A DNA stretch of 64,000 bases from Reyranellaceae bacterium (GTDB lineage: Bacteria > Pseudomonadota > Alphaproteobacteria > Reyranellales > Reyranellaceae), in assembly GCA_022844045.1 (NCBI GenBank), contig JALHMM010000006.1, positions 1 to 64,000 on the forward strand, given 5' to 3'. The translations under genes were made by a program, and so were the position numbers. Positions 33,087 through 40,762 of this stretch are shown here, piece by piece. Position 1 is the first letter of the stretch. Each line of letters begins with the position of its first letter. The notes below the pieces were generated by a model. It worked only from the letters and a program-made list of their open reading frames with translations. It was not told the origin of the DNA and made no database searches.

Positions 33087-33818
33087 TTAGTGCCAGTGAC
33101 GCGGAACCCAGCCCGAGCGGATCTCGTGCGGCTTGGGTCGGCCCATCATCAGACAGACGCTGCCGGTCGGCTCGCCGTTGGCCCCACCATCATAGTTGTA
33201 GACCGAGATCGCGCCGGGCAGCGCGGTATCGAGATGGACGATCGGCACGCCGTGCCGCCGCAGCGACGCTTCGGTGAAGCCCTGATCGCCGTAGCTGCTG
33301 CCTAGCGCGATCAGGCCGTCGAGCCCGACGCGGCGTAGCGTGAACCAGACATGATGGTGCCATTTCTGGATCCACGCGCCGGTCTTGCTGAACTCCTCGA
33401 ACACCCGGGAGCAGTCGACGGTGAAGGACACCACGCTGCTGTTGAAGTGACCGCCCTGTGGATCGCTGGTGCAGCCGAACGTCGATCGCATCGCCATGCG
33501 CGCGAGCTCGTCGATGTTGCCGTGGATCACCGTGTCGAGGTCGAAGTACAGCACCGGACCCTTGAACAGGCCGGGCCGGTAGAGCTCGATCTTGCTGTAG
33601 AAGCCCGGCCAGTTGGCGACGAGCGGGATGCGCTCGCAGGGTACGTCGGCGACGTCGGTGAGGCAGACGAAACGGTGCGGCAGCGTGAGGTTGCGCTTCA
33701 CCATATTGCGCAGCACCTCGACGTAGCGCGTCGAATAGTGCCGTCCCCCGGAACGGTAGACGCAGGCAACGGTAAGGGGCTCGTCGCCCAGGCGGGGCGG
33801 ATCGGTCTTGGCTGACAT
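33087..33818 (-). CDS. DxD glycosyltransferase, tandem paralogue 1
   Basis: The 243-residue first member of the tandem triplet has LTVACVYRSGGRHYSTRYVEV, LPHRFVCLTDVADVPCERIP, SKIELYRPGLFKGPV, YFDLDTVIHGN, HFNSSVVSF and SSYGDQGFTEASLRRHG. A KTGAWIQKWHHHVWFTLRRV insert distinguishes it from the next gene. The start is the ATG at 33818 (MSAKTDPPRLGDEPL). Upstream is an AT-rich divergent promoter region shared with the GT4 gene at 33995. Confidence 0.8.
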   Translation of the reverse strand: MSAKTDPPRLGDEPLTVACVYRSGGRHYSTRYVEVLRNMVKRNLTLPHRFVCLTDVADVPCERIPLVANWPGFYSKIELYRPGLFKGPVLYFDLDTVIHGNIDELARMAMRSTFGCTSDPQGGHFNSSVVSFTVDCSRVFEEFSKTGAWIQKWHHHVWFTLRRVGLDGLIALGSSYGDQGFTEASLRRHGVPIVHLDTALPGAISVYNYDGGANGEPTGSVCLMMGRPKPHEIRSGWVPRHWH

Positions 33819-33917
33819 TGCCTGATGGGATGGGGCGCGGACGGACCGCGCGCTTGTAGCGGAAATCCCCTCGCCCCGCCAACGGCCGACCGCGACCAAG
33901 GGTCGCGAGCCAACGCA

Positions 33918-33935
33918 ATATTACGCGATATTACG
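33918..33935. promoter_or_regulatory. 10-base-spaced direct repeat in a divergent promoter region
   Basis: ATATTACG occurs at 33918-33925 and again at 33928-33935, one helical turn apart, followed by GATATCG. It lies between the leftward glycosyltransferase triplet and the rightward GT4 gene in the only AT-rich spot of that gap. A regulator-binding site is possible; the protein is unknown. Confidence 0.35.
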
Positions 33936-33994
33936 ATATCGGCGTCGGTCCGATCGGGCTTCATGTCTCGAGCGATATCTGTTAGGCGACCGCG

Positions 33995-35002
33995 ATGCGC
34001 ATCGCCATCTCGACAGATTGCTGGTTCCCCCAACTCAACGGCATCGCCCGGACCCTGCACGCCACAGTGCGCGAGCTTCGCGCCATGGGCCACGAGGTCC
34101 TGCTGCTGACGCCCGACGAGTTCGGCAGCGTGCCGCTGCCGTGGTACCGGGAGGATCCCATCGTCTTCGCCTGGTATCCCAGGCTTGCGCGGCTGATGCG
34201 CGAGTTCAAGCCGGAGTTCGTTCACATCGCCACCCAGGGCCTGCTCGGCCTGTGCACGCGGCTGTGGTGCTGGCGCCACGACATGCGCTTCGCCACAGCC
34301 TTCCATACGCGTTTTCCGGAATACGCGCGCATTCGCCATGGTATCCCCGAGGGCCTGCTCTACCGTTACATGCGGCTGTTCCATGGCCGCAGCGCGCCCG
34401 TGCTCGTGCCCTCGCAGTCGCTCGCCGACGAGCTGGGGCGGCACGGCTTCCGTAACCTGCGCATATGGCGGCGCGGCGTCGATAGCGACACCTACCGCCC
34501 GCGGCCCAAGACCTGGACCCAATACCCGCGCCCGATCCACATGTATGTCGGGCGGGTCGCCGACGAGAAGAACATCGAAGCGTTCCTCAAGGTGAAGACC
34601 GAAGGCACCAAGGTGATTGTCGGCGACGGGCCGCAGCTCGCCAAGCTTCGCGAGCGCTACCCGGAGGCGGTGTATCTCGGCAACAAGCAGGGCGAGGAGC
34701 TATCGCGTTGCTACGCGGAGGCCGATGTCTTCGTCTTTCCCAGCCTGCTCGACACCTTCGGTCTGGTCGTGCTCGAGGCCCTGGCCTCCGGCGTGCCGGT
34801 CGCGGCGCTGCCCTCACCGCATCTGGTGGAGATCTTCGGGCCGCACGAGGTCGTCGTGTTCGACGACGATTTGGCGGCGGCCTGCCGCAAGGCGCTGACC
34901 ATCGCGCCGGAGCGGTGCCGCGAGGTCGCGCTGAAATTCTCCTGGCGCGCCTGCACCGAGCAGTTTCTGCACATTGTCGAGGAAGCGCAGCACGCGCCGT
35001 AG
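33995..35002 (+). CDS. GT4 family glycosyltransferase (GDP-mannose or UDP-sulfoquinovose type lineage)
   Basis: This 335-residue GT-B enzyme opens with MRIAISTDCWFPQLNGIART, typical of lipid-linked alpha-mannosyl- or glycosyltransferases such as MgtA. It has HIATQGLLGL, FHTRFPEYAR, the donor-side strand YVGRVADEKNIEAF and the SLLDTFGLVVLEALASGVPVA glutamate block. The C-terminal helix is short. It converges with the MaoC gene with a nine-base gap. A glycolipid acceptor is suggested by the family and by the neighbouring exporter and GT21 genes. Confidence 0.85.
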   Translation: MRIAISTDCWFPQLNGIARTLHATVRELRAMGHEVLLLTPDEFGSVPLPWYREDPIVFAWYPRLARLMREFKPEFVHIATQGLLGLCTRLWCWRHDMRFATAFHTRFPEYARIRHGIPEGLLYRYMRLFHGRSAPVLVPSQSLADELGRHGFRNLRIWRRGVDSDTYRPRPKTWTQYPRPIHMYVGRVADEKNIEAFLKVKTEGTKVIVGDGPQLAKLRERYPEAVYLGNKQGEELSRCYAEADVFVFPSLLDTFGLVVLEALASGVPVAALPSPHLVEIFGPHEVVVFDDDLAAACRKALTIAPERCREVALKFSWRACTEQFLHIVEEAQHAP

Positions 35003-35011
35003 CCGCGCGCG

Positions 35012-35419
35012 TCAGCCTGGCAGGCGCAGCGTGGCCTCGCCCATCGCGGCGATGGCGCCATCGGTGTCACGCGCCAGTAGGCGCAGAATGACGCGGTGGC
35101 CGTCGGCCAGCGCGTCGACCTTGGCGACGCGGCCGTCGCCGCTCAGCACCGAGCCGGCCGGAACAGGACGGGTGAAGCGGCACTCGAGCGCCTCAAGGAC
35201 GGCGTCGGCGCGCCAGCCGAGCGCGAGGCGTGACAGACGACCCATCACCAACATGCCGTGGGCGATCTGATCGGGGAGGCCGATGGCGCGCGCCGCGGCG
35301 GGATCGAGATGCACCGGGTTGTCGTCACCGGATGCGCGGGCATAGAGCCCGATAGCGGCGACATCGAGCGCGCCGAGCGGCACCGCGGGCAGCTTCTCAC
35401 CGGGACGCGGCGGGATCAT
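35012..35419 (-). CDS. MaoC-like hotdog dehydratase/hydratase
   Basis: The 135-residue single hotdog domain carries the hydratase-2 motif YARASGDDNPVHLDPAAAR (catalytic Asp and His) and GLPDQIAHGMLVMG. It would hydrate or dehydrate a 3-hydroxyacyl thioester. It overlaps the preceding hotdog gene by four bases; such short proteins often pair to form one active unit. Last gene of the ACP-ketosynthase operon. Confidence 0.85.
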   Translation of the reverse strand: MIPPRPGEKLPAVPLGALDVAAIGLYARASGDDNPVHLDPAAARAIGLPDQIAHGMLVMGRLSRLALGWRADAVLEALECRFTRPVPAGSVLSGDGRVAKVDALADGHRVILRLLARDTDGAIAAMGEATLRLPG

Positions 35420-35808
35420 TTCAGCTTGTCCCAGGTGAAGCCCGGCGCGGCGATGGCGATCTCGCTTTCGGCCTGGCAGACCGTCGCGCCCGTCCCGTCA
35501 GTCAAGTCGAGGCGCACCAACGCGAAGGGGCGCGCGCCGTCGGGCGGCGTGGCGCTGACGGCGCAGGTCAGCGTTTCGCCCGCGACCAACGGGCGGTGAT
35601 AGCGGAAGCGCTGACCGACATGGATCGGCAGTGAGCCGTCCGCAGGTAGAAAGCCCGCCAACGCCGCGCGGATTTCCGGATGAAACAGGAATCGGATCGG
35701 GAAGGTTGGCGGCACGGGCGAGGCCGGCAGGCCCAGTGTCTCGGCGAACGCGCTGATCTCGGCGGTGTCGACGCTCAGCGTGACCGTGGCCAGCGGCCCG
35801 TCGCGCAT
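35416..35808 (-). CDS. hotdog-fold dehydratase partner (FAS1-like/MaoC N-terminal type)
   Basis: This 130-residue protein has PPTFPIRFLFHPEIRAAL, an IHVGQRFRYHRPLVAGETLTC block and an ALVRLDLTDGTGATVCQAESEIA end. It is the N-terminal-type hotdog half without the catalytic D/H pair, which sits in the next gene. The start ATG 35808 falls six bases after the ketosynthase stop. Together with the 35012-35419 product it probably builds a two-subunit 3-hydroxyacyl-ACP dehydratase. Confidence 0.78.
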   Translation of the reverse strand: MRDGPLATVTLSVDTAEISAFAETLGLPASPVPPTFPIRFLFHPEIRAALAGFLPADGSLPIHVGQRFRYHRPLVAGETLTCAVSATPPDGARPFALVRLDLTDGTGATVCQAESEIAIAAPGFTWDKLK

Positions 35809-35813
35809 GGCGC

Positions 35814-37028
35814 TCAGCTCGCGCGCTTGACCGCCAGCACGGCGTTCAGCCCGCCAAAGGCGAAGGAGTTCGAGACCGCGGCGCGGATGGTCATGGCGCG
35901 CGCCTCGTTGGGCACATAGTCGAGATCGCACTTGGGGTCGCGCTCGAGCCAGTTCGCGGTCGGCGGCGCCACCTGGTGCTTCAGCGCCAGAATCGTCGCG
36001 ACCATCTCGATAGCGCCGGCTGCGCCCAGGCCGTGGCCGTGCATCGACTTGGTCGACGACACCGCCAGTCTGTCGGCATGCGCGCCGAACGCGGTGCGGA
36101 TCGCCGCCGTCTCGACCGGATCGTTGAGCAGGGTGCCGGTCCCATGTGCGTTGACGTAGTCGACATCCTCGGGCGCCAGTCCGCCGTCGGCGAGCGCGTT
36201 GCGGATCGCCGCCGCGGCGCCGTTGGCGTCGGGTCGCAGCAGATCGCCGGCATCGGCCGAGCAGCCCGAACCGGCCATCTCGGCGTGGATTTGGGCGCCT
36301 CGCGCCATCGCCAGATCCATGCGCTCCAGTACGATGATGCCCGCGCCATCGCCCAGCGACATGCCGTTGCGGCCGCGCGAGAAGGGACGGCAGGCGTTCG
36401 GCGTCAGGACCTTCAGCGCCTCCCAGGCGTTGATGTTGCCGTAGTTGAGGTTGGCTTCGCTGCCGCCGGTAATCGCTCGATCGACGACGCCGGCACGCAC
36501 CAGGCCCAGGGCGACGCCCATGGCGTGGTTGGCCGACGAGCAGGCGCTGCAAACCGCGAACGCCGGGCCGTTGACACCGAACTCCATCGAGATGTGGCTG
36601 GCGGCGGCGTTGGGCATCGCCTTCGGAATGGTCGCGGCGTCGATGCGCCGCTTGCCCAGCCCGTAGCGCTGGTAGAACGCGTCATTGAGGGTGCCGATGC
36701 CGCCAATGCCGGTGCCGACAATGACGGCGGTGCGCGGCCCGGCGATATCGCTCGCGGACAGGCCGGCGTTGGCAATGGCCTCGCGCGCCGCGACCAGGGC
36801 GAACTGGGAGAAGGCGTCCAACGCCGCCAGCTTGGCCGGGGCGAAGTGGGCGGAAGGATCGAAGCCCTTGACCTGTCCGCCGATCTTGACGTGCAGGTCC
36901 TCGATGCCCGGCAGATCGAGCGGACCAATGCCGCAGCGGCCATTGCTGAGGCCATCCCAGAACGCGGCGGCGTCCGGACCCAGCGCCGAGATGCACCCGA
37001 GTCCGGTGACGGCTACCTTATGTGTCAA
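35814..37028 (-). CDS. beta-ketoacyl-ACP synthase (FabF/KAS II type)
   Basis: The 404-residue condensing enzyme has the thiolase fold and the full triad: C163 (VCSACSSANH), H295 (NAHGTGT) and H332 (STKSMHGHGLGAAGA). Conserved GMSLGDGAG and the C-terminal NSFAFGGLNAVL are present. It elongates an acyl chain on ACP. Its ATG overlaps the ACP stop (ATGA), and the two dehydratases follow. A second FabF outside the housekeeping fab locus points to a special lipid or polyketide; no acyltransferase or ketoreductase gene is in the cluster. Confidence 0.9.
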   Translation of the reverse strand: MTHKVAVTGLGCISALGPDAAAFWDGLSNGRCGIGPLDLPGIEDLHVKIGGQVKGFDPSAHFAPAKLAALDAFSQFALVAAREAIANAGLSASDIAGPRTAVIVGTGIGGIGTLNDAFYQRYGLGKRRIDAATIPKAMPNAAASHISMEFGVNGPAFAVCSACSSANHAMGVALGLVRAGVVDRAITGGSEANLNYGNINAWEALKVLTPNACRPFSRGRNGMSLGDGAGIIVLERMDLAMARGAQIHAEMAGSGCSADAGDLLRPDANGAAAAIRNALADGGLAPEDVDYVNAHGTGTLLNDPVETAAIRTAFGAHADRLAVSSTKSMHGHGLGAAGAIEMVATILALKHQVAPPTANWLERDPKCDLDYVPNEARAMTIRAAVSNSFAFGGLNAVLAVKRAS

Positions 37029-37309
37029 GCCGATTGTCCCTGCTTGCCGCTCGCTTGCACGAGACCGGAAACCACGTCGATGACGTCACCGACATTGGCG
37101 ATCTTCTGAATGGACTCGTCCATCGGCACGTAGATGTCGAACTTTTCCTCGATGCCGTTGAGGATCATGACCATATCGATCGACTGCAGCCCGAGGTCCT
37201 CGAGAGTGGCCTCGGCCGTGATCTTGGCTCGATCGACCATCCCCTCGCGCGCGATCACATCGATGATCTGCTGCGCCAAGGGTGTGCCCATATCGACGGT
37301 GGTGCTCAT
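37025..37309 (-). CDS. acyl carrier protein
   Basis: This 94-residue acidic four-helix protein carries phosphopantetheine on S43 in EDLGLQSIDMVMILNGIE. The usual DSL is replaced by QSI, as in several dedicated ACPs. The start ATG 37309 is the first with a fitting N-terminus (MSTTVDMGTPLAQQIIDVIA). First gene of the leftward operon ACP-ketosynthase-dehydratases. A role separate from AcpP of fatty acid synthesis is likely. Confidence 0.88.
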   Translation of the reverse strand: MSTTVDMGTPLAQQIIDVIAREGMVDRAKITAEATLEDLGLQSIDMVMILNGIEEKFDIYVPMDESIQKIANVGDVIDVVSGLVQASGKQGQSA

Positions 37310-37414
37310 ACGGAGTGTATCCTCACAACGGATCATTACCTAGACCGACCGTCCAGCCAAGTCTACCCCGACATGGGGTGGGGAAAACGGCGGTTCACAT
37401 TGTGACCCGCCCCC

Positions 37415-38557
37415 TCAGGCGAGCGCGCGTTCGAAAATCCGGTAGGTCTTGACCTTCACACCCCCAATCCGTTCGATAATTCGGCGCATGGGTGTGTTGG
37501 TCTCGAGGATCCATCCGAGTTCGACGGTCTTCAGGCCGAAACGCTTGTTGCGGCGATGTAGTTCCTCGATCGCCATCATGGCCAGGCCGGCGCCTATGGC
37601 GGAGCGCTGGTAGATGGTCTTGACGCCCATCAGCGGGATACGCGCCGTTCGCAGCCGCAAGCGCAGCAGGTTTACCGCCAGCTTGAGCCATCCGAAGGGC
37701 AGCAGCCGCCCGTCGAAATCGGCGATCCACTCCATCAGGTTGGGCAGGGCGATGATGAAGGCCGCAGGCTCCCCGTCGACCTCGATGATCACGCCAGACT
37801 CCTTGCGCACCACCGGCCGCATCTCCGAGGCCATGGCGTCCATCTCCGCCTCGGTGAAGGGCACGAAGCCCCAATTGTGCTGCCAGGCGTCGTTGAACAG
37901 CCCCAGGACGACCCTGACCTCGCCGCGCAGGTCGTTCGTCCGCAGAGGCCGGGCGACGATGCGGCCGGCCAGCGCGCTGCGTCGGATGAGCGCGGTGCCG
38001 TAGCCAGTCGGCTCGCCATCAACTGGGTAGTCGTAGTCGAGCGTATCGATCGCCTTGCCATAGCCCGCCGCGGCGACGTGGCCGGGCAGGTACGGTGGAT
38101 TCCACGGCACCAGGAACATCGGGCGGTGGGTGAAGCCCTCGATCAGCATGCCCATCTCGGCGTTGATCGAGGGATTGAGCGGGCCATTGATGCGCTTCAT
38201 GCCACGCGCTGCCGCCCAGGTCTCGGCGGTGCGCAACAGGGATTCGACCACGTGGGCATCGTCGATGGCGTCGAGGCAGCCGAAATGCCCGGTTGCGTCC
38301 TGGTAGCGTTCGAGATGAAGGCGGTCGATTTGCGCCAGGATTCGGCCCACAGGCCGGCCATCGCGCCAGGCCAGCCAGCGCTCGCTCTCGGCGTGCTGGA
38401 AGAACGGATTCTTCTTCGGATCGAACGTCGTGCGGCGATCGAGGTCGAGTGGCGCCACCCAGCCGGGCAGGCCGCGGTAGAGCTTGCGGGGGAGCTGGAT
38501 GAATGTGGTGAAGTCGGCGGCGCCGGAAAGCGGCCGCACCTCGATCGGGCCGGTCAT
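37415..38557 (-). CDS. GNAT-fold N-acyltransferase-like protein (family often labelled dATP pyrophosphohydrolase)
   Basis: The 380-residue protein starts with IEVRPLSGAADFTTFIQLP and RKLYRGLPGWVAPLDLDRR, then NPFFQHAESERWLAWRDGRPVGRILAQID and GHFGCLDAIDD, a GNAT-like core. A MKRINGPLNPSINAEMGMLIEG block and a C-terminal second GNAT half (SAIGAGLAMMAIEELHRRN) follow. I recall this family as broadly conserved in alphaproteobacteria, and the Caulobacter ceramide synthase (bCerS) as belonging to a similar GNAT group; that link is inference. It lies upstream of the ACP gene, same strand. Confidence 0.7.
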   Translation of the reverse strand: MTGPIEVRPLSGAADFTTFIQLPRKLYRGLPGWVAPLDLDRRTTFDPKKNPFFQHAESERWLAWRDGRPVGRILAQIDRLHLERYQDATGHFGCLDAIDDAHVVESLLRTAETWAAARGMKRINGPLNPSINAEMGMLIEGFTHRPMFLVPWNPPYLPGHVAAAGYGKAIDTLDYDYPVDGEPTGYGTALIRRSALAGRIVARPLRTNDLRGEVRVVLGLFNDAWQHNWGFVPFTEAEMDAMASEMRPVVRKESGVIIEVDGEPAAFIIALPNLMEWIADFDGRLLPFGWLKLAVNLLRLRLRTARIPLMGVKTIYQRSAIGAGLAMMAIEELHRRNKRFGLKTVELGWILETNTPMRRIIERIGGVKVKTYRIFERALA

Positions 38558-38662
38558 GCGCCGCCGAACTGGCCGGTCTGCCCTGCGCTTGTCAAGCCGG
38601 TCAGGACATTGACGCCTGTGCGGCCGCTCCCGAGACTGCGGGCCGGTACCGGAGGAAACCTG

Positions 38663-40279
38663 ATGAAGCAGCGCAAGAAGGCGATGATCGTGGCGCCGCA
38701 GCCCGAGCCGACCGAGGCCGGCGCCGAGATCCTGTGGTCAGGCGGCAACGCCGTCGACGCCGCCATCGCCTGCGCCCTGGTGCAGGGCGTGGTCGACCCG
38801 CTGATGTGCGGCATCGCCGGCTTCGGTAGCTGCGGCATCTACATGCCGGGCAAGAAGTTCCACGGCTATATCGACGCCCATGCGCCGGCGCCGCTCGCCG
38901 CCACGCCGGACATGTGGGAGCACCTGATCGAGGGCGAGGCGCGCGACGGCTACGGCTTCATCCTCAAGGGCCGGGTCAACGACATCGGCTACCAGTCGAT
39001 CTGTGCGCCCGCGAACTTGCGCATGTACCACGACGCCCAGCGCGAGCATGGCGCGTTGCCCTGGGAGCAGGTCGTCGAGCCGGCGATCCACTGGGCCGAG
39101 AACGGCTGGAGCGTGCGCCCGCACGTGCACTACTGGTGGTCGGACGAGGGCGCCATGGGCCGCGCGCCCAACCATGAACGAATCACCTATACGCCAGCAG
39201 CGCGCGCGCTCTACTGCCGCGACGACGGCTCGCCCAAGCGCGTCGGCGACTTCGTGCGCAACCGCGATTACGGCCGCACCTTGCGCGCCATCGCCAAAGG
39301 CGGCGCCGACGCCTTCTATGTCGGCGAGATCGCCGACGCGATCGTCGCCGACATGCGGAAGCACGGTGGCCTGATCACGCGCGAGGATTTGCGGACCTGG
39401 ACGACCAGCCGCAACGAGCCGTTGTGGGGCAAGTATCGCGGCTACGACGTCTCGACCAACCGGCCGCCGGGTGGCGGCGTGATGCTGATCGAGATGCTCA
39501 ATATCCTGGAGCGGTTCGACCTCGCGGCGATGGAGCACAATTCGCCGGAGTATCTGCGCGTCGTCAGCGAGGCGATGAAGCGGGCGACCATCGACAAGGA
39601 CCTCTATGTCGGCGATCCCAAATTCGTCGACGTGCCGATCGATCGGCTGAACGCCAAGGAATACGCCAAGGCCATGGCCGACGAGATCCGCCGGGGCGTC
39701 AAGGCGACGGTGCCGCGCTTCAATGCGGGCGCGCCGCGCAAGGACACCACGCAGGTCTCGGTGATCGACAAGGACGGCAACTGCGTGACCATGACCCATT
39801 CGCTGGGCATGCCCTCGGGCGTCGTCACCGACGGGCTGGGCTTCATGTACAACGGCTGCATGGGCGTGTTCGATCCACGGCCCGGCCGCGCCGGCTCGAT
39901 CGCGCCAGGCAAGGCGCGCTTCAGCTCGGTAGTGCCCTCGATCTTTTTCAAGGACGGTCGGCCGAACCTGATCATCGGCGCGCCGGGTGCGACGCAGATC
40001 GCCATGGGCGTGCTGCAGGTCTCGCTCAACGCGCTGGACTTCGACATGACCATGGTCGAGGCGGTCTCGGCGCCACGCTTCTCCGCCACCAGCGACGCGA
40101 TCGACGTCTCCAACCGCATTCCCCACGCGACGCAGCGCGCGCTGGAAGGCATGGGCTACGAGGTGATCCGCAACGCCTACACTTTCGGCTTCGCCGCCGT
40201 GCACGCGATCCGCGTGCATCCCGACGGGCTGGATGGCGGCGCCGATCCGGGCCACGACGGCATCGTCATGGCGGTGTGA
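38663..40279 (+). CDS. gamma-glutamyltransferase (GGT) family Ntn-hydrolase
   Basis: The 538-residue proenzyme has IVAPQPEPTEAGAEILWSGG and NAVDAAIACALVQGVVDP at the start, TNRPPGGGVMLIEMLNI, and the self-cleavage site at T362 (KDTTQVSVIDKDGN), where most GGTs have TTH. The tail has VVPSIFFKDGRP and IIGAPGATQIAMGVLQ. No signal peptide is seen, so it may be cytosolic. It would act on gamma-glutamyl amides or acylases' substrates such as cephalosporins. A strong GGAGG precedes the ATG at 38663. Confidence 0.85.
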   Translation: MKQRKKAMIVAPQPEPTEAGAEILWSGGNAVDAAIACALVQGVVDPLMCGIAGFGSCGIYMPGKKFHGYIDAHAPAPLAATPDMWEHLIEGEARDGYGFILKGRVNDIGYQSICAPANLRMYHDAQREHGALPWEQVVEPAIHWAENGWSVRPHVHYWWSDEGAMGRAPNHERITYTPAARALYCRDDGSPKRVGDFVRNRDYGRTLRAIAKGGADAFYVGEIADAIVADMRKHGGLITREDLRTWTTSRNEPLWGKYRGYDVSTNRPPGGGVMLIEMLNILERFDLAAMEHNSPEYLRVVSEAMKRATIDKDLYVGDPKFVDVPIDRLNAKEYAKAMADEIRRGVKATVPRFNAGAPRKDTTQVSVIDKDGNCVTMTHSLGMPSGVVTDGLGFMYNGCMGVFDPRPGRAGSIAPGKARFSSVVPSIFFKDGRPNLIIGAPGATQIAMGVLQVSLNALDFDMTMVEAVSAPRFSATSDAIDVSNRIPHATQRALEGMGYEVIRNAYTFGFAAVHAIRVHPDGLDGGADPGHDGIVMAV

Positions 40280-40285
40280 CGGCGG

Positions 40286-40762
40286 CTATCGCAGCGCCTT
40301 GCGCATGTTGATTGAGGTCGGCTCGGTGAAACCCGGGTGGGCCTCGCGCGAAATCTCGACATAGCCCAGGCGGGCGAACAGGCGGTGGTTGCCGGGCAGC
40401 GCGATGCGTACGCCCAGCAGCACGCCCTCGGCACCGCGGACGCGCGCCTCGTCCTCGACCGCGGCCACCAGCGCTTCGGCTAAGCCGCTGCGGCGGTGGT
40501 CGGGCAGCACGGACAGCCGGCCGAAGTAAAGGTCTTCGCCCTTGTCGCGATACAGCACGCAGCCCACCGCCACGCCCTCGCGCTCGGCGATCACCGCGCC
40601 CTGGTGGCCGACGAGTTGTGCGGCGATCCTCTCGGGCGTCTCGCCATAGGCGCCCGAATCGGGCACCAGCCTGCCGCGGTACTCGGCGAAAGCCGCCTGG
40701 ATCAGATCGAGGATGAGGCGCGCGTCGGATGGCGTGGCACGACGCAGGACAAGATCGGACAT
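40286..40762 (-). CDS. GNAT family N-acetyltransferase
   Basis: This 158-residue acetyl-CoA-dependent transferase has LVLRRATPSDARLILDLIQ at the start, AVGCVLYRDKGEDLYFGRLSV and the CoA-binding LPDHRRSGLAEALVAAVEDE, then GNHRLFARLGYV. Its ATG overlaps the stop of the upstream phosphodiesterase (TGATG), so the two are coupled. Substrate unknown. Confidence 0.85.
   Translation of the reverse strand: MSDLVLRRATPSDARLILDLIQAAFAEYRGRLVPDSGAYGETPERIAAQLVGHQGAVIAEREGVAVGCVLYRDKGEDLYFGRLSVLPDHRRSGLAEALVAAVEDEARVRGAEGVLLGVRIALPGNHRLFARLGYVEISREAHPGFTEPTSINMRKALR

Noticed and set aside
38738-40255. Long open frame on the minus strand opposite the GGT gene (505 codons)
   Set aside because: It mirrors the GGT reading frame in high-GC DNA, has no recognisable domain, and the plus strand shows clear GGT motifs.
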